DNA of 6,710 nucleotides from Actinomycetota bacterium (lineage in GTDB: Bacteria > Actinomycetota > Humimicrobiia > Humimicrobiales > Humimicrobiaceae): assembly GCA_028718045.1 (NCBI GenBank), contig JAQUMQ010000077.1:1-6710 (forward strand), read 5' to 3'. Positions 5,811-6,710 of the stretch are shown piece after piece. The notes under the pieces were generated by a model. That model worked only from the letters and a program-made list of their open reading frames with translations, was not told where the DNA came from and did no database searches. The first letter of the stretch is position 1. Each line of letters starts with the position of its first letter. The translations under genes were made by a program, and so were the position numbers.

Positions 5811-6185
5811 TTATTCTGTATCCTTGGTTTCAAGGCTTAATTTCCACATCTGCTGAGCTTTTCTCCAGTGGAATGCAAAAAGCGGAATCGCTATAACTAT
5901 GAGCAGAACTCCTTTAAGTAAATTTTTAAATCCTCTATCCTTTTCATTTTGAATAGAAGTATTGATTTCATCTTCGGCAAACTTTTCTATTTGTTCTGCA
6001 GTCAGGTTTTTATATTGTTCTTGCGAATATATACTCATTGCACCCGATTTCGTCATGTATGTCGTAGGTTTGAGAAAATTTATAATGCCGTCATATGCCA
6101 TTACGATGCCGACTATGAAAATAATGATTGCTGCAAGGCATACGATATAAAAATAAATTTCTCTGAAATAAACTCTTCTTGACAT
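5811..6185 (-). CDS. Small two-helix membrane protein of unknown function
   Basis: I do not recognise a specific family for this 124-residue protein. ATG 6185 is preceded by GAGAGG six bases upstream, and a promoter-like pair lies about 57 bases further out. The N-terminus MSRRVYFREI is basic, then a hydrophobic helix spans about 11-31. Residues 32-88 form a polar, partly acidic loop containing YSQEQYKNLTAEQIEKFAEDE, which looks helical. A second helix covers about 89-105, and the tail FHWRKAQQMWKLSLETKDTE is charged. Positive charges at both ends predict both termini in the cytoplasm, with the loop outside. It loosely recalls small membrane proteins that begin 'R.yfYlVcl.sl' (DUF5671-like), but that is from memory and unproven. 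It stands between the transketolase remnant and glnS on the minus strand, and appears to be transcribed by itself. It looks like a real gene because of its start signals and clean membrane topology. Confidence 0.75.
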   Translation of the reverse strand: MSRRVYFREIYFYIVCLAAIIIFIVGIVMAYDGIINFLKPTTYMTKSGAMSIYSQEQYKNLTAEQIEKFAEDEINTSIQNEKDRGFKNLLKGVLLIVIAIPLFAFHWRKAQQMWKLSLETKDTE

Positions 6186-6241
6186 CGAAAACCTCTCTTT
6201 ATAAAGGCTTTGATAAAAGTAATTGTTAAGACTGTAATAAA

Positions 6242-6269
6242 ATTATACTGGTATTGGGACAAAAAACAA
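6242..6269 (-). promoter_or_regulatory. Likely promoter of the small membrane-protein gene
   Basis: On the minus strand, -35 TTGTTT (6264-6269) and -10 TATAAT (6242-6247) are separated by 16 bases. Transcription would start near 6235, giving a leader of about 50 bases. The A/T runs just upstream of the -35 could act as an UP element. Confidence 0.5.
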
Positions 6270-6284
6270 ATTTTTTAAAAATTT
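6261..6284 (-). terminator. AT-only palindrome with T-run; weak candidate terminator for glnS
   Basis: AAATTTTT (6268-6275) and AAAAATTT (6277-6284) are exact inverted repeats around one T. On the minus strand a six-T run (6261-6266) follows. It has the layout of an intrinsic terminator for transcription coming from glnS, but the stem has no G-C pairs and so is weak. It overlaps the -35 of the downstream gene, so it may only be promoter-associated A/T sequence. Confidence 0.2.
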
Positions 6285-6337
6285 CGTTTTTATTACATTC
6301 AATTCAGGTATTAAAATATGCGGCGAGGAAGTATTTA

Positions 6338-6433
6338 AGCAAACAGCTGATTTGAGAAATTTTTTTTGGTTAATTCAAATAATTTATTAGCAATCACCAA
6401 GTTTTCATAATTAGGTAATTTGCGTGGATATTT
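6338..6433 (-). other. Open stretch in frame with glnS after its TAG stop
   Basis: Directly after the glnS TAG the same frame stays open for 32 codons until TAA at 6335-6337. It reads KYPRKLPNYENLVIANK and then LFELTKKNFSNQLFA. It has no start with a ribosome binding site. It could be a fragment of a lost gene, a former C-terminal extension, or chance; an open run of this length is not rare. The remainder of 6186-6433 holds only the promoter and palindrome listed separately. Confidence 0.15.
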
Positions 6434-6710
6434 CTATTTCTTTATGGATGCCTTGATTTTAACCCATTCGTCTTTTAATCTTGCGGTTCTGTTAAATATG
6501 ATTTTTTTATCGTTTGAATCGCAATCGACGCAAAAATATCCCAATCTTTCGAACTGATATATATTGCCTGCCTTTGCTGTTTTGAGAGACGGCTCTAGTT
6601 TACAGTCATTAACGATTGTCAAGGATTGCGGGTTCAAGTTGTTTTTAAAATCACGGCTTCCCTCCGTTTTAAGAGGATTTTCTTTCATAAAAAGTTTGTC
6701 ATATAATCTT
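6434..6710 (-). CDS. glnS: Glutaminyl-tRNA synthetase, C-terminal end (5' part outside window)
   Basis: The frame is open from the window edge to TAG (6436-6434), giving 91 complete codons. An internal ATG at 6688 is not the start, because the residues before it (RLYDKLF) also match the family. GlnRS attaches glutamine to tRNA-Gln in the cytoplasm. What is visible is the end of the anticodon-binding beta-barrel region: RLYDKLF, MKENPLKTEGS, then LNPQSLTIVNDCKLEPSL, followed by YQFERLGYFCVDCDS and FNRTARLKDEWVKIKASIKK. The 'lyd.lF...nP', 'lnp.Sl', 'Y.FeRlGyF..D.ds' and 'FNRtv.LrDtW' blocks are hallmarks of GlnRS, and the last two separate it from bacterial GluRS. The catalytic domain with HIGH and KMSKS motifs lies outside. 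The tail ends where GlnRS usually ends, with no YqeY-like extension. A full gene would imply direct glutaminylation rather than only the GatCAB route. Confidence 0.93.
   Translation of the reverse strand, partial: RLYDKLFMKENPLKTEGSRDFKNNLNPQSLTIVNDCKLEPSLKTAKAGNIYQFERLGYFCVDCDSNDKKIIFNRTARLKDEWVKIKASIKK

Noticed and set aside
6197..6206. Palindrome CTTTATAAAG next to the membrane-protein ribosome site
   Set aside because: Only ten bases, nearly all A/T, with no loop; expected by chance in this DNA.
1..6710. Mobile element, phage, CRISPR, toxin-antitoxin, tRNA or rRNA genes
   Set aside because: No transposase, integrase, terminal repeats, regular repeat arrays or tRNA/rRNA-like sequences were seen on either strand.

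Overview
The window is AT-rich bacterial DNA (roughly one third G+C by eye, not computed). It uses ordinary Shine-Dalgarno starts and all three standard stop codons. The clearest content is the end of a carbohydrate-utilisation locus, followed by unrelated housekeeping and hypothetical genes. A lipoprotein-type sugar-binding protein with a long Thr/Glu linker, low G+C and a GlnRS gene would fit a low-GC anaerobe-like lineage (Bacillota, Thermotogota, Atribacterota or similar). That placement is only an impression; no marker here settles it.

Positions 1-4935 (+ strand) form a glycan locus. It holds the C-terminal part of a GH38 alpha-mannosidase-like enzyme (cut by the window start), a MalG-type permease, a lipoprotein solute-binding protein, and a MalF-type permease. 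Together these would bind and import an oligosaccharide or glycoside through a CUT1-family ABC transporter and hydrolyse it inside the cell. No ATPase is present, so a shared MsmX/MsmK-type ATPase elsewhere is the likely partner. The gene order (MalG, binding protein, MalF) is not the usual one. Both permeases start with TTG, while the binding protein starts with ATG behind a good ribosome binding site. A 10-bp GC-containing hairpin and a perfect 17-bp palindrome lie between the binding protein and MalF, and the palindrome overlaps the MalF start codon.

Positions 4943-5527 (- strand) encode a nitroreductase-family flavoprotein that converges on MalF with a 7-base gap. Positions 5607-5780 (+ strand) hold a previously easy-to-miss remnant: the last ~57 residues of a transketolase C-terminal domain with no start and a stop codon directly upstream. 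Positions 5811-6185 (- strand) encode a small two-helix membrane protein of unknown function with its own likely promoter. Positions 6434-6710 (- strand) are the C-terminal end of glutaminyl-tRNA synthetase.

I see no CRISPR array, insertion sequence, tRNA/rRNA gene, phage gene or recognisable defence system. The most interesting parts are the regulatory structure between the binding protein and MalF, and the transketolase fragment, which marks a past rearrangement.
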